In this document: one piece after another, positions 26,145-35,781 of the stretch
Position numbering within the stretch: the stretch's first letter is position 1
Layout of the letters: each line of letters begins with the position of its first letter
Source: Mesoflavibacter sp.
Lineage (GTDB): Bacteria; Pseudomonadota; Alphaproteobacteria; UBA8366; Aestuariispiraceae
DNA: 64,000 nt
NCBI GenBank assembly: GCA_017792345.1
Contig: CP051228.1
Location: 1,612,001-1,676,000 of the forward strand
Reading direction: 5' to 3'
The notes under the pieces: generated by a model
Database searches by the model: none
What the model was told of the DNA's origin: nothing
What the model saw: the letters and a program-made list of their open reading frames with translations, nothing else
Position numbers and translations under genes: made by a program

Positions 26145-26417
26145 CTAGTCCCCGGGCACCGACAGTTTCAGGGCCAGGGCATGAACCGGCCCGGCCAACT
26201 CGTCCGCCAGAACGGCATAGACCTTGCGCTGCCGGTCGACGCGGGTGGTCCCGCGAAAGGCTTCCGACGCCATCGTTACCGTGAAATGCGAGGTGCCGGT
26301 GCCGGGCGATCCGGCATGGCCGGCATGGCGGTGGGAATCGTTTTCGATGACCAGCGCCGCCGGGTCGAAAGCCGCGCGCAGCTTGCGTTCCATCTCGCGT
26401 TCGACATCCGTCATCAT
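26145..26417 (-). CDS. bolA: BolA-family protein
   Basis: A 90-residue BolA-like protein. The family core ENDSHRHAGHAG with metal/Fe-S ligand histidines, then SHFTVTMASEAFRG and RVDRQRKVYAVL, is intact. BolA proteins pair with monothiol glutaredoxins in Fe-S cluster handling and some bind DNA. No grxD is next to it; the divergent neighbour is the J-domain protein that precedes cobS-cobT, an arrangement typical of alphaproteobacteria. ATG 26417 and 26414 are both possible starts. Confidence 0.93.
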   Translation of the reverse strand: MMTDVEREMERKLRAAFDPAALVIENDSHRHAGHAGSPGTGTSHFTVTMASEAFRGTTRVDRQRKVYAVLADELAGPVHALALKLSVPGD

Positions 26418-26522
26418 AGTTTCAACAACCTTTCGCAGGTGGGAGGGCCGTCATCCTTGTCCGGGCCCGACGTCATCCCCATAGTGGGAATCCTCAGACC
26501 GTTTGACAATGACCGGACCGCA

Positions 26523-27095
26523 ATGGGACGCACCGCCACCAGAGACCCGAGGGATCACGCAGCCGCACCGCGACTCTGCGCCCATCCGGAATGCCTGGAG
26601 GAAGGCCTGCATCCGGCGCCGAAATCGCGCGACCGGCTGCGCGACTATTTCTGGTTCTGCAAACAGCACGCCCGCGAGTACAACGCCGCCTGGGATTACT
26701 GCCGCGGCCTGGGTCAGTCCGATATCGACCGGATTATCCGCCAGGACACGGTCTGGGGCCGGCCGACCTGGCCCCTGGGCATGCAGCGCATGGCCGGTCA
26801 GGGCGGCGAGTTCCGGATGAAGGACGGCACCGGTTTCTTTTCCGAGGACGATCCCAAGGCGGAACCGCCGCCGGACGACAGCCCCATCGGCACCGAACTT
26901 TGGGCCATGCGGGCGCTGGACCTTGCGCCGCCGCTCACCTTGACCGGCCTAAAGGCGCGCTATAAGGAATTGGCCAAGCTTCTTCATCCGGATGTCAACG
27001 GGGGCGATTCCGAGGCGGAGGAGCGGCTGAAGCGGATCAACCTGGCCTATGCGACGCTGCGCGCTAACTTCACGTCCAAAGCCGAGGCATCCTGA
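26523..27095 (+). CDS. J-domain (DnaJ-like) protein
   Basis: A 190-residue protein with the J-domain at the C-terminus (residues about 130-185): LTGLKARYKELAKLLHPDVNGGDSEAEERL, including the HPD tripeptide needed to stimulate DnaK. The N-terminal part has a CAHPEC pair, then WFCKQHAREYN and a later cysteine, which could bind zinc, and a conserved aromatic-rich stretch. This domain order is common upstream of cobS in alphaproteobacteria. It is probably a specialised co-chaperone; the client is unknown. ATG 26523 is the first good in-frame start after the divergent bolA. Confidence 0.85.
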   Translation: MGRTATRDPRDHAAAPRLCAHPECLEEGLHPAPKSRDRLRDYFWFCKQHAREYNAAWDYCRGLGQSDIDRIIRQDTVWGRPTWPLGMQRMAGQGGEFRMKDGTGFFSEDDPKAEPPPDDSPIGTELWAMRALDLAPPLTLTGLKARYKELAKLLHPDVNGGDSEAEERLKRINLAYATLRANFTSKAEAS

Positions 27096-27146
27096 TCACG
27101 GATCGACGCAGACCGAGTAACCCGAACGTACGAAAGCCAGCCTGAC

Positions 27147-28148
27147 ATGACGAAGAACAGTGCCGCCGGAAAGGGCGTGGACGCCCTGGACGCGCCGGAT
27201 ATCGAAGTTTCCGTGCGCCAGACCTTTGGTTTGGACAGCGACATGAAAGTCCCCGGTTTCTCCGACCGCACCGAACATGTGCCGGATGTCGACGACACCT
27301 ATGTCTTCGACCGCGAGACCACGATGGCGATTCTGGCAGGGTTCGCCCATAACCGCCGCGTCATGATCCAGGGCTATCACGGCACCGGGAAATCAACCCA
27401 TATCGAACAAGTCGCGGCGCGCCTGAACTGGCCTTGCGTGCGCGTCAATCTGGACAGCCATATCAGCCGTATCGATTTGATCGGCAAGGACGCGATCGTC
27501 CTGAAGGACGGCATGCAGGTGACGGAGTTCCGCGAAGGCATCCTGCCCTGGGCGCTGCAGAACCCCGTCGCGATCTGTTTCGACGAATACGACGCGGGCC
27601 GTCCGGACGTCATGTTCGTTATTCAGCGCGTGCTGGAAATCGAAGGCAAGCTGACCCTGCTGGACCAGTCGAAGGTTATCCGCCCGCACAAGCATTTCCG
27701 CCTGTTCGCGACGGCCAACACGGTCGGCCTGGGCGATACGTCGGGCCTGTATCACGGCACACAGCAGATCAACCAGGGCCAGATGGACCGCTGGTCGATC
27801 GTCACCACGCTGAACTATCTGCCGCATGACGAGGAAGTCCGCATCGTCCTGGCCAAATGCCCGGATTTCGACACGGACGAGAAGCGCAAAGTGGTCTCCG
27901 CCATGGTGCATTGCGCCGACATGACGCGGACCGGCTTCATCGGCGGCGACATCTCGACCGTCATGAGCCCGCGCACCGTGCTGACCTGGGCCGAGAACGC
28001 CCGCATCTTCAACGATGTCGGCTTCGCCTTCCGGGTTACCTTCCTGAACAAGTGCGACGAGACCGAACGCCCCGCCATTGCAGAGTATTACCAGCGCTGC
28101 TTCGGCGAGGAGCTGCCGGATTCCACCGCCGCAATTCAGGTCCACTGA
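27147..28148 (+). CDS. cobS: Cobaltochelatase subunit CobS
   Basis: A 333-residue AAA+ MoxR-like ATPase. Walker A is GYHGTGKST (76-84), Walker [10 protein letters not shown], and sensor motifs follow ([11 protein letters not shown]). With CobT it drives ATP-dependent insertion of cobalt by CobN into hydrogenobyrinic acid a,c-diamide in aerobic cobalamin synthesis. The cobT start lies 14 bases after the stop. cobN is not in the window, as is usual where cobST are separate. Confidence 0.94.
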   Translation: MTKNSAAGKGVDALDAPDIEVSVRQTFGLDSDMKVPGFSDRTEHVPDVDDTYVFDRETTMAILAGFAHNRRVMIQGYHGTGKSTHIEQVAARLNWPCVRVNLDSHISRIDLIGKDAIVLKDGMQVTEFREGILPWALQNPVAICFDEYDAGRPDVMFVIQRVLEIEGKLTLLDQSKVIRPHKHFRLFATANTVGLGDTSGLYHGTQQINQGQMDRWSIVTTLNYLPHDEEVRIVLAKCPDFDTDEKRKVVSAMVHCADMTRTGFIGGDISTVMSPRTVLTWAENARIFNDVGFAFRVTFLNKCDETERPAIAEYYQRCFGEELPDSTAAIQVH

Positions 28149-28162
28149 CCGGAGGCAGGGCC

Positions 28163-30070
28163 ATGTCCTCAGCCGATCGGGAAGGGCCGCTGGAAGCGTT
28201 CAAGCGGGCCAATGCCGCCTGTTTCCGGGCCGTCGCCAAACGCCCGGATATCGAGGTCGCCTATGGCGCAGACCCGGCCCATATGACCGGGGAACGGGCG
28301 CGTCTGCCTTTCCCGGCGCGCCACCTGCCGGCCGAGGAGGTCGCCCAGGTCCGCGGCGAGGGCGATCATCTGGCCTGCCGCTTGCGCCACCATGACGCCA
28401 GGAAGCACGCCGCCCATCGTCCGGCCGGCGAGGTCGCGCCGATGCTGTTCGATGCCCTGGAATCCGCCCGGATCGAGGCGGTCGGCGGCAAGGACCGGGC
28501 CGGGCTGCGCGCCAATATGGCCGCCGCCCTGGAACAGCGGTACCGCCGCATGGGCTTCCACCGGATCGAGGACAAGACCGAAAGCGCCCTGCCGGAAGTG
28601 GTGCGCCTGCTGGCGCGCGAGCATCTGACCGGCGAGGCGCCGCCGGTGGCCGCCCGCAACGCCGTCGAACAATGGCGTGGCCAGATCGCCCCGAAAATCG
28701 CCGAAGCCCTGCGCGAACTGGCGCCGTTGCTGAACGATCAGGACGCCTATGGCGAGGCCGCCCGCCGCCTGATCCGGGCGATGGATATCGATGTCGGCAG
28801 CGACGACGTGCCGGACAGCGCGGAGGACGGCGAGAGCGACGACGACCAGGAACAGTCCGACAATCAGGCCCAGGGCCAGAACGAGGAACAGGGCGGCGAA
28901 GACAATGCCGCCCAGGCCGAGGGCGCATCCGATTCCGCCATGGGCGAAGGCGAGGACGACGATCAGGGCGATTTCGCCGACGAGGACATGTCCGGCGAGA
29001 TGATGCAGGCGCCCGGCGCGGAACAGCCCGGCGATTCCGGCAAGCGCTGGCGTCCGGAAAACGACCTGTCGAACGTCCCGAAAGAAAAGTTCTACAAGGC
29101 CTATGTCGAAAGCTTCGACGAGGTGGTCGGCGCCGAGGATCTGTGCGACGCCGAGGAATTGACCCGGCTGCGGACCATGTTGGATCAGCAGCTGACCCAT
29201 ATCCAGGGCATCATCGGCAAGCTGGCGAACCGCCTGCAGCGCCGCCTGATGGCGCAGCAGCAACGGTCATGGGAGTTCGACCTGGAAGAAGGCATCCTGG
29301 ACACCGCGCGGATCGACCGCGTCGTGACCAACCCGACCCATCCCCTGTCCTTCAAGCTGGAACAGGATACCCAGTTCCGCGATACGGTCGTCACCCTGCT
29401 GATCGACAATTCGGGCTCCATGCGCGGCCGGCCGATCTCCATCGCCGCCATGTCCGCCGACATTCTGGCGCGCACCCTGGAACGCTGCGGCGTGCGGGTC
29501 GAGATTCTCGGCTTCACGACCCGCGCCTGGAAAGGCGGGCAGGCGCGCGAACAATGGCTGGCCGACGGCAAGCCCGCCAATCCCGGCCGCCTGAACGATC
29601 TGCGCCATATCGTCTACAAGCCGGCCGACCTGCCCTATCGCCGGGCGCGCCGCAATCTGGGCCTGATGCTCCGCGAAGGGTTGCTGAAAGAGAATATCGA
29701 CGGCGAAGCGCTGATGTGGGCGCACCAGCGTCTGCTGGGCCGGCCGGAGGAACGCCGCATCCTGATGGTGATTTCCGACGGCGCGCCGGTCGACGATTCC
29801 ACCCTGTCGGTCAATCCGGGCAATTACCTGGAACGCCATCTGCGCGACGTGATCGACTATATCGAAACCAAGTCGCCGGTCGAAGTCGTCGCCATCGGCA
29901 TCGGCCACGACGTCACCCGCTATTACCGCCGTGCCGTCACCATTGTCGATGTCGATCAGTTGGGCGGCACGATGATGGAACAGCTCGCCGATCTTTTCGA
30001 AGACGAAACGAGTCTGCCGCGCGGGCGACGGAACAGCGCCAAGCTGGAACCAATCCGGGCCCGGCGCTGA
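28163..30070 (+). CDS. cobT: Cobaltochelatase subunit CobT
   Basis: A 635-residue protein. The N-terminal half is helical, a strongly acidic Glu/Asp/Gln-rich linker spans about residues 215-290, and the C-terminal third is a von Willebrand factor A domain with the MIDAS motif DNSGSMRG and downstream [10 protein letters not shown]. It partners the CobS ATPase ring in the cobalt chelatase. GGAGG lies 9 bases upstream of ATG 28163. Length and layout match CobT of the aerobic pathway. Confidence 0.94.
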   Translation: MSSADREGPLEAFKRANAACFRAVAKRPDIEVAYGADPAHMTGERARLPFPARHLPAEEVAQVRGEGDHLACRLRHHDARKHAAHRPAGEVAPMLFDALESARIEAVGGKDRAGLRANMAAALEQRYRRMGFHRIEDKTESALPEVVRLLAREHLTGEAPPVAARNAVEQWRGQIAPKIAEALRELAPLLNDQDAYGEAARRLIRAMDIDVGSDDVPDSAEDGESDDDQEQSDNQAQGQNEEQGGEDNAAQAEGASDSAMGEGEDDDQGDFADEDMSGEMMQAPGAEQPGDSGKRWRPENDLSNVPKEKFYKAYVESFDEVVGAEDLCDAEELTRLRTMLDQQLTHIQGIIGKLANRLQRRLMAQQQRSWEFDLEEGILDTARIDRVVTNPTHPLSFKLEQDTQFRDTVVTLLIDNSGSMRGRPISIAAMSADILARTLERCGVRVEILGFTTRAWKGGQAREQWLADGKPANPGRLNDLRHIVYKPADLPYRRARRNLGLMLREGLLKENIDGEALMWAHQRLLGRPEERRILMVISDGAPVDDSTLSVNPGNYLERHLRDVIDYIETKSPVEVVAIGIGHDVTRYYRRAVTIVDVDQLGGTMMEQLADLFEDETSLPRGRRNSAKLEPIRARR

Positions 30071-30076
30071 ATCTCG

Positions 30077-31201
30077 CTACTGTCCGGCGTTGAACCTGGC
30101 CTCTGCCGCATCGATGACGGCGTGGTCCAGCTCGAATCCCAGACCGGGCGCGTCGGGCAGGCGCATCCAGCCCTGTGTCGGGGCCAGGCCGGGCGTCGCG
30201 ACCGTATTGTCCTTCGCCAATTGCCACATGATCTGATTGCCGTCGTCCAGATTGGGGATGGCGAGGGCGATCTGATGTTCGGCGCAGGTCGTAATGCCCG
30301 AGGTGAAGGAGCTGTGGATGCAGATCTTCATGCCCGCCGCCTCGGCAACGGCGGCCGCCTTCATCATCGGCCGGACCCCGCCGATTTCGCGCGGGCCGAT
30401 GCAGATCATATCGGCCGCCCGGCGGCGGCAAATCTCATAGACGTCATAAAGGGTGAAGGCGGCCTGATCGGCGACGACCGGAATGCCGATCGACTGGCGG
30501 ACATGGGCCAGCGCCTCCAGGCTCCAGCTTGAGGTTGGCTGTTCGATGAAATCGATGTCGAAGCGCTCCAGCTTCTTGGCCATGCGGATCGCCTGATACG
30601 GATCCCAGGCCTCATTGGCATCCAGGCGCAGGCGGCTCCCCCCGATCTCTGCCCGGACGGCGGCGACGATATCCAGATCGATCTGCTCCGCGCGCCCGAC
30701 CTTCAGATAGAAGACGCGCTCGCCCGCCGCCATGCCGGCCGCGGCATCCTTTGCCAGGTCTTCCGGCGTGTCGCCTTGCAGGAAATAGAAATAGCCGACC
30801 TTTTCCCGTTTCGCCCCGCCCAGCAGCTTGTGGGTGGGCAGGCCGGTCAGCTTGCCCTGAAGATCGATCAGGGCCATGTCGAAGCCGGACATCATCTGGT
30901 TCGCCGCGCGCATGACATTCGCGCCATTGGCATAGTACCCGGCCTTTGCCGCGCGATCCGTCAGCGCGTCCGCATCGAAGGGCGACTGGCCGACAAAGAA
31001 GGCCGTCAGCCGTTTTAGGATCGCCGCCGACCCCGCCTGATCCGGCGCCACGGTCGCCTCGCCGATCCCGGTCGTGCCGTCGTCGGCGATGATTTCGATC
31101 AGGTTGACCGCGAAGCTGTCGCGCACGCCATAGGACCAGTGATAGGGCTGACGCAGGGGCAGGACGAGCGGTCGGATACGGATTTCGGCGATCTTGGTCA
31201 T
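30077..31201 (-). CDS. Enolase-superfamily (mandelate racemase/muconate lactonizing type) protein with altered active site
   Basis: A 374-residue protein with the two-domain MR/MLE layout. Metal ligands D194 (RLDANEAW), E220 (DFIEQP) and D245 (VVADQ) are kept. Of the catalytic residues, the first lysine of the KxK motif is Tyr165 (FYLKVG, keeping Lys167), and the position equivalent to Asp270 of mandelate racemase or the second lysine of MLE-type enzymes is Gly269 (CIGPREIGG). A histidine at 296 (CIHSSF) could serve as base with Lys167. It will probably dehydrate or epimerise a small acid, but the substrate is open. It is convergent with cobT, 6 bases apart, and not in an obvious catabolic operon. 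Confidence 0.85.
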   Translation of the reverse strand: MTKIAEIRIRPLVLPLRQPYHWSYGVRDSFAVNLIEIIADDGTTGIGEATVAPDQAGSAAILKRLTAFFVGQSPFDADALTDRAAKAGYYANGANVMRAANQMMSGFDMALIDLQGKLTGLPTHKLLGGAKREKVGYFYFLQGDTPEDLAKDAAAGMAAGERVFYLKVGRAEQIDLDIVAAVRAEIGGSRLRLDANEAWDPYQAIRMAKKLERFDIDFIEQPTSSWSLEALAHVRQSIGIPVVADQAAFTLYDVYEICRRRAADMICIGPREIGGVRPMMKAAAVAEAAGMKICIHSSFTSGITTCAEHQIALAIPNLDDGNQIMWQLAKDNTVATPGLAPTQGWMRLPDAPGLGFELDHAVIDAAEARFNAGQ

Positions 31202-31303
31202 GGGGCGGTGCTCTTGCGGTTGCGGGACCTCCACAATGCCGTGCCGCCGGGCGCGCAGTATCCCGCTTCCGACATAATATGCCGCAAGCAGGCCCGAATC
31301 TTG

Positions 31304-32176
31304 TCAGGGCCCGGACCGCCGTTCGCCGCCCGGACCATCCATGGCGTGCAGACTGCGTAATGCGGCCCTTACCGAACCGGCGCGAACAATGTCCCGCAGG
31401 ATCGCGCCGAATTCTGTGAAATTGATCAGAACCGGATTGGCTGTTCTCAGCGGGGCAGTCAGGCCGTAGCGGTCCGGGGCGCGGTCATTCAGATAGGTGC
31501 CGAATAGCCGGTCCCAAAGCATCAGAATGCCGCCGAAGTTCCGATCCAGCCGCGCCTCCCTCGCCGTATGATGGACGCGATGGGCGGAAGGCGTGTTCAG
31601 GATCCCTTCCAGCGGGCCGCACCAGCCGATTTTCTCGGTATGGATCCAGGTTTGGTAGGAAACCACCACGGCCAATCCGCCGATGGTTTGCACCGGGTCG
31701 AATCCGATTGCGATCATCGGCACGAAGAAGACCCATTCGAACAACCCTTCCACCCAGGACAGCCGGAAGGCCGTGGTCAGATTGAACTCGGAGGAGGAGT
31801 GGTGGACGCTGTGATAGGCCCAGAGCAGACGGACCTTATGCTCGCAACGATGCATCCAATAATAGGTCAGGTCGGCCGCCAGAATTGCCGCGATCCAGCT
31901 CCACCACGTCATGGGGATTTCCAGCAGGGCCAAGGGCTCGCAAAGGAACAAGGCGACGACGAAGACCGCCCCGAACAGGGTCCGGTCCAATGCGGCATTG
32001 CCCATGGCGATCAGAACATTGGCGCCCGTTTGGCCAAGTCCCGGGCGTCGCTTGCGCCAGACATCCCAGACCGTTTCCAGCACGGCCAGGGCGATGAAGC
32101 CCAACGCGATCGCGTCGATCGACAACAGCAACCCGGCAATCGCCTCGAAACGGTTTTCAATCGCGGTTTCCATCAT
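31304..32176 (-). CDS. Sterol desaturase-family membrane hydroxylase
   Basis: A 290-residue membrane protein with the di-iron histidine boxes HRCEH, HSVHH and HRVHH in the expected order, and several hydrophobic segments. Relatives hydroxylate lipids such as sterols, alkylglycerols or fatty acids; no sterol pathway is visible. It is a different branch from the one at 6437-7231. It is transcribed divergently from a TetR regulator with a strong operator in the gap, which probably represses it until a lipid-like ligand is present. Confidence 0.88.
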   Translation of the reverse strand: MMETAIENRFEAIAGLLLSIDAIALGFIALAVLETVWDVWRKRRPGLGQTGANVLIAMGNAALDRTLFGAVFVVALFLCEPLALLEIPMTWWSWIAAILAADLTYYWMHRCEHKVRLLWAYHSVHHSSSEFNLTTAFRLSWVEGLFEWVFFVPMIAIGFDPVQTIGGLAVVVSYQTWIHTEKIGWCGPLEGILNTPSAHRVHHTAREARLDRNFGGILMLWDRLFGTYLNDRAPDRYGLTAPLRTANPVLINFTEFGAILRDIVRAGSVRAALRSLHAMDGPGGERRSGP

Positions 32177-32211
32177 GTCATCCTTGCGTCAAGCGCGAGA
32201 GCAGATTAATG

Positions 32212-32229
32212 AATGAACGTTCGTTCATT
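32212..32229. promoter_or_regulatory. TetR-type operator palindrome
   Basis: AATGAACG-TT-CGTTCATT, an inverted repeat with two perfect 8-bp arms, lies between the divergent hydroxylase and tetR genes. This is the usual form of an autoregulatory TetR operator and would control both promoters. Confidence 0.75.
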
Positions 32230-32251
32230 ATTTAAGACTGACACTGGGAGA

Positions 32252-32848
32252 ATGCAAGTGACCCGGGACCGGGAGTCCGAGAAGCCTGAACAGAACCCTA
32301 TCGAGAAGGGCAACACACACCGGCGGCGGATCCTGGAGGCGGCGCTGACACTGTTCATGCGCAAAGGATTTCACCAGACGTCGATGCGCGACATCGCACG
32401 CGGCGCCGGGGTCAGCCTGGGCAACGCCTATAACCATTTCGCCGGTAAGCGGGACCTCATACTGGCCGTGGCGGCCCTGGAATCCGGGGAGCAGGACAGC
32501 CTGATCGCGGCATTGCGCGCCGCCCCAGACCGGGCGACGGCGCTTTCCGGGTTTGTCGATGCCTTCTATCGGGGCGCGGCAAACCAGGAGACCGCCGCGA
32601 TCACCGCGGAGATCCTGGCGGAATCGCTGCGCGACCCGGAAATCGGTGCGGCTTTCTCAGAGAACCGTCAGCGCCTCGCCGACGCACTGACCGAAGCCCT
32701 GTGCCCGGGCGATGCGGGCACCGCCGACGCACTGATCGATCTGGTGGAAGGACGGGCCCTGCGCGATGTTCTGGACGGCCGCGCCACGGCCCCGGTCGCA
32801 CCGGCGGACCTGCATCGCATGGCGGAAAGACTGTGCCGGCGGCCGTGA
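32252..32848 (+). CDS. TetR-family transcriptional regulator
   Basis: A 198-residue TetR-type repressor. The N-terminal HTH (THRRRILEAALTLFMRKG, then TSMRDIARGAGVSLGNAYNHFAGKRDL) is standard; the ligand-binding domain is variable. An in-frame ATG at 32213 falls inside the operator palindrome, so I place the start at 32252 after it, with a GGGAG close upstream; GTG 32258 is also possible. It likely represses the divergent sterol-desaturase-type gene and itself. An MscS-type channel gene converges from the other side. Confidence 0.88.
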   Translation: MQVTRDRESEKPEQNPIEKGNTHRRRILEAALTLFMRKGFHQTSMRDIARGAGVSLGNAYNHFAGKRDLILAVAALESGEQDSLIAALRAAPDRATALSGFVDAFYRGAANQETAAITAEILAESLRDPEIGAAFSENRQRLADALTEALCPGDAGTADALIDLVEGRALRDVLDGRATAPVAPADLHRMAERLCRRP

Positions 32849-32855
32849 CCGGAGG

Positions 32856-34334
32856 TCAGATCCCGAAGAACTTCTTGATGCCTTTCAGGAATTCCTCGCT
32901 CAGGGACGCCCGGCGTTCGATACCGGTTTCGGCGTCCAGCGCCGCAAAGGCCTCGCGGGTCCGCATCTGACGTTCGGCCAGGGTCTCCGACAGGCGCTCC
33001 GCCAGTTCCGGGCGGCGCTGAAGGATCGGGGCCAATGTGTTCTTGGTGATCTCGAAACCGACCGAATCCACCTCCGGCACCACGGTCGCGCCGCGCGGGG
33101 CGCCGGTCAGCAGCGACAGCTCCCCGAAAAAGGCGCCAGGCGTCAGCGACCCGACCCGGGTTTCGCGTCCATCCGCCCCGGCAACGAAGACCGACAGCAT
33201 GCCTTCCTTGACCACAAACAGCGAATGCCCGGCCTCGCCTTGGGAGACGACCGGCACGCCGCGCTTGAACAGGTGCTGGGTCATCTGGTCGTTGATGACC
33301 AGAATTTCCTCGTCCGTCAGCGGCGCGATCAGGTCGATCGCATGCAGGAAGTCGATGTCGCGCTGCGGCGCCTCGCGCGGCAGGCTGCGCCATTCGATGC
33401 GCTGGGCGGGGACATGCACGCCGGAGAAATGCATGTTGCGCAGGATCGCGCGCTGCACCTCATAACGCAGGCGGTGCAGGCTGCCATAATCCGGGATCCA
33501 GAAGCGGACCAGCCAGACCGTCCCGCTTTCGGTGAATTCCTTGATCCGCACCTCGGATTCGCGCGGCACGTCGACCACTTCCTGCACCGACCAGATCGCC
33601 GATTTCAGCAGGCGTTCGGCGCGCCAGGCCGTGACGGAGTAATCCAGCAGGATTTCGATCTCGTCGCGGAAGAATCGGTCGGGTGTGCTGTAATTCTTGA
33701 ACCGGCCGGTCGCCAGTTCGGAATTGGAGATGATGACGGTCGTTTCTTCCTTGGTCAGAAGCCGCGTCGCCCGCCAGTTCATCGTCACGACCTTACCGAC
33801 CGTGCCGTCGTTCAGTTCGACCCAGTCGCCGATGCTGAACGGCCGTTCCACCCCCAGTGCGACCCCGGTGAAAAGGTCCGAAATCATGCCACGTAAGGCA
33901 AAACCGATGACGGCAATGACGATGGACGATGTCGTCAGCAACCCGGTCACCGGCAGATCGAACACGAAACTGAGGACGATGATCAGCGCCGCGACATAGA
34001 TCAGTGCGGCCGACATATCGATCAGAAGGCCGGGTGCGGGGACGCCGGACCGCGCCTCGACGATCCCGGTCCACAGCAGGACCCGCAGCCAGCGCTGCGC
34101 AGCGAAGGCGGCGGCGAACCAGAATAGGGCGGTCAGCCCCTTGGTCAGCCACGCCGCCTCGACGCCGTCCGGATCCAGATCGAAAGCGCCGACGACCGAG
34201 CCGGCATCAAGGGCCGCGACGATCAGGACAAGCGCCAGGGCGATCGGCCAGATCAGTCCGATCGGCCCGAAACCCGCGCCGGTTTTCGGTTCTTCCGCGT
34301 CCTTTGTTGGATTGCTGTTCCGACTGTCCTGCAT
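32856..34334 (-). CDS. MscS-family channel fused to a cyclic-nucleotide-binding domain
   Basis: A 492-residue protein. Four or so N-terminal membrane segments lead into the MscS core ([37 protein letters not shown]), a cytoplasmic beta/alpha region, and then a C-terminal cNMP-binding domain (about 345-460) with [13 protein letters not shown] and the phosphate-binding cassette [16 protein letters not shown], whose arginine is kept. The fusion suggests a channel gated by a cyclic nucleotide in addition to or instead of membrane tension. ATG 34334 is chosen; the frame extends 12 codons upstream. It stands alone, convergent with tetR. Confidence 0.9.
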   Translation of the reverse strand: MQDSRNSNPTKDAEEPKTGAGFGPIGLIWPIALALVLIVAALDAGSVVGAFDLDPDGVEAAWLTKGLTALFWFAAAFAAQRWLRVLLWTGIVEARSGVPAPGLLIDMSAALIYVAALIIVLSFVFDLPVTGLLTTSSIVIAVIGFALRGMISDLFTGVALGVERPFSIGDWVELNDGTVGKVVTMNWRATRLLTKEETTVIISNSELATGRFKNYSTPDRFFRDEIEILLDYSVTAWRAERLLKSAIWSVQEVVDVPRESEVRIKEFTESGTVWLVRFWIPDYGSLHRLRYEVQRAILRNMHFSGVHVPAQRIEWRSLPREAPQRDIDFLHAIDLIAPLTDEEILVINDQMTQHLFKRGVPVVSQGEAGHSLFVVKEGMLSVFVAGADGRETRVGSLTPGAFFGELSLLTGAPRGATVVPEVDSVGFEITKNTLAPILQRRPELAERLSETLAERQMRTREAFAALDAETGIERRASLSEEFLKGIKKFFGI

Positions 34335-34490
34335 CCGCCCCCGGTGCGCCCCGCGTTCTGTCCCCCGCACAAAGAGACCTTAGAACAGACCTGCCGCGCT
34401 TGGGAAGCGGCACAGCGGAGATTTGCAATGCGGGATGCGTGTGCTAGTGAACCCGCGAGCGATAACAAATGGGGGCTAGTGGCCCGCGCC

Positions 34491-35465
34491 ATGCGGAACT
34501 ATCTGGATTTCGAACAGCCGATCGCCGATCTGGAAGGCAAGATCGAGGAATTGCGCCACCTGACCGACGACGGCGGCGTGAACATCGCGGACGAGGTCGC
34601 ACGCCTGCAGGCCAAGTCTGACAAACTTCTGCGCGCGACCTATCAGAAATTGTCGCCCTGGCAGAAGGTTCAGGTCGCGCGCCACGCGGACCGGCCGCAT
34701 TTCTCGGACTATGTCGCCGGGTTGATCGACAATTACGTGCCGCTGGCCGGCGACCGCGCCTTTGCCGACGACAAGGCGATTCAGGGCGGGATCGGACGCT
34801 TTCGCGGCCGTTCCGTCGTGATCCTGGGGCATGAGAAGGGCACCGATACCTCCAGCCGCGTGAAACACAATTTCGGCATGGCCCGCCCGGAAGGCTATCG
34901 CAAGGCGATCCGCCTGATGGAACTCGCCGAACGGTTCAGCCTGCCGGTCCTGACCCTGGTCGACACGCCCGGTGCCTATCCCGGCGTCGACGCGGAGGCC
35001 CGCGGCCAAGCGGAGGCCATCGCCCGGTCGATCGAAACCTGCCTGAAGCTGAAGACGCCGCTGGTCTCGCTGGTGATCGGCGAGGGCGGGTCCGGCGGGG
35101 CCATTGCGATTGCCGCCGCGGACAATGTCATGATGCTGGAGCATTCGGTCTATTCGGTGATTTCTCCGGAGGGCTGTTCGACCATCCTGTGGAAGAAGGA
35201 CGGATCGGAGAAGGTCGTCGCGGAAACCCCCAAACTGGCCGAATCCTTGCGCATGACGGCGCAGGACCTGCTGGAACTGGGCGGTGTCGACACGATCGTT
35301 CCGGAACCGCTGGGCGGCGCGCATCGTGACAAGGCGGCGACCGTCGATGCCGTCGGCGACGCTTTCGGCGAGGCGCTGGACAGGCTGTCCGGCAAGACCG
35401 TCGACGAACTGCTCAAGAACCGCCGTGAGAAATTCATCGCCATCGGGCGCGACAGCCTGTCGTGA
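34491..35465 (+). CDS. accA: Acetyl-CoA carboxylase carboxyltransferase subunit alpha
   Basis: A 324-residue AccA, which with AccD transfers the carboxyl group from biotin to acetyl-CoA in fatty acid synthesis. The family start [15 protein letters not shown], the [19 protein letters not shown] loop, [18 protein letters not shown], and [12 protein letters not shown] oxyanion region are intact. Start ATG 34491 matches the family. It overlaps or abuts a small lipoprotein frame at the 3' end. accD is not in the window. Confidence 0.96.
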   Translation: MRNYLDFEQPIADLEGKIEELRHLTDDGGVNIADEVARLQAKSDKLLRATYQKLSPWQKVQVARHADRPHFSDYVAGLIDNYVPLAGDRAFADDKAIQGGIGRFRGRSVVILGHEKGTDTSSRVKHNFGMARPEGYRKAIRLMELAERFSLPVLTLVDTPGAYPGVDAEARGQAEAIARSIETCLKLKTPLVSLVIGEGGSGGAIAIAAADNVMMLEHSVYSVISPEGCSTILWKKDGSEKVVAETPKLAESLRMTAQDLLELGGVDTIVPEPLGGAHRDKAATVDAVGDAFGEALDRLSGKTVDELLKNRREKFIAIGRDSLS

Positions 35466-35760
35466 CCTCCGCCGGATCGGTGCGGTACTGGCAGCGGCCC
35501 TCTTAGCGGCCGCCTGCCAGCCGCCCCCTCCCGTGCCGGAGGGCTGCGTCGTCGGCGTTCTGACCGGCGAGGGCGCCACCTGCCAGGCGATGCGCGACGG
35601 CAAGGACCGGCTCTACAGCTTCTATGCCGACATGACGGGCTACCGCCTCGGCGAGACGGTCTGCGTCTGCGGTGCGGAGGCGCAGATGTCCTTCTGTCAG
35701 CAGGGCACGGTGATTGAGGTCAACCATCTTGGCCGGACCTGTCCCGGTAAGGCGGAATGA
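35461..35760 (+). CDS. Putative small cysteine-rich lipoprotein, start unresolved
   Basis: The frame after accA encodes an arginine-led hydrophobic stretch ending in the lipobox LLAAAC, followed by a Pro-rich tether and a small domain with cysteines at regular places ([26 protein letters not shown]), which would be secreted and probably disulfide-bonded. No ATG, GTG or TTG lies in frame just before the signal sequence; the nearest in-frame ATG (35347) is inside accA and would add a long unlikely leader. Either an unusual start codon is used with coupling to accA, or the gene begins elsewhere. No family is recognised. Confidence 0.5.
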   Translation, partial: RDLRRIGAVLAAALLAAACQPPPPVPEGCVVGVLTGEGATCQAMRDGKDRLYSFYADMTGYRLGETVCVCGAEAQMSFCQQGTVIEVNHLGRTCPGKAE

Positions 35761-35781
35761 TCTGTCGCCGGGGAAATCCAA

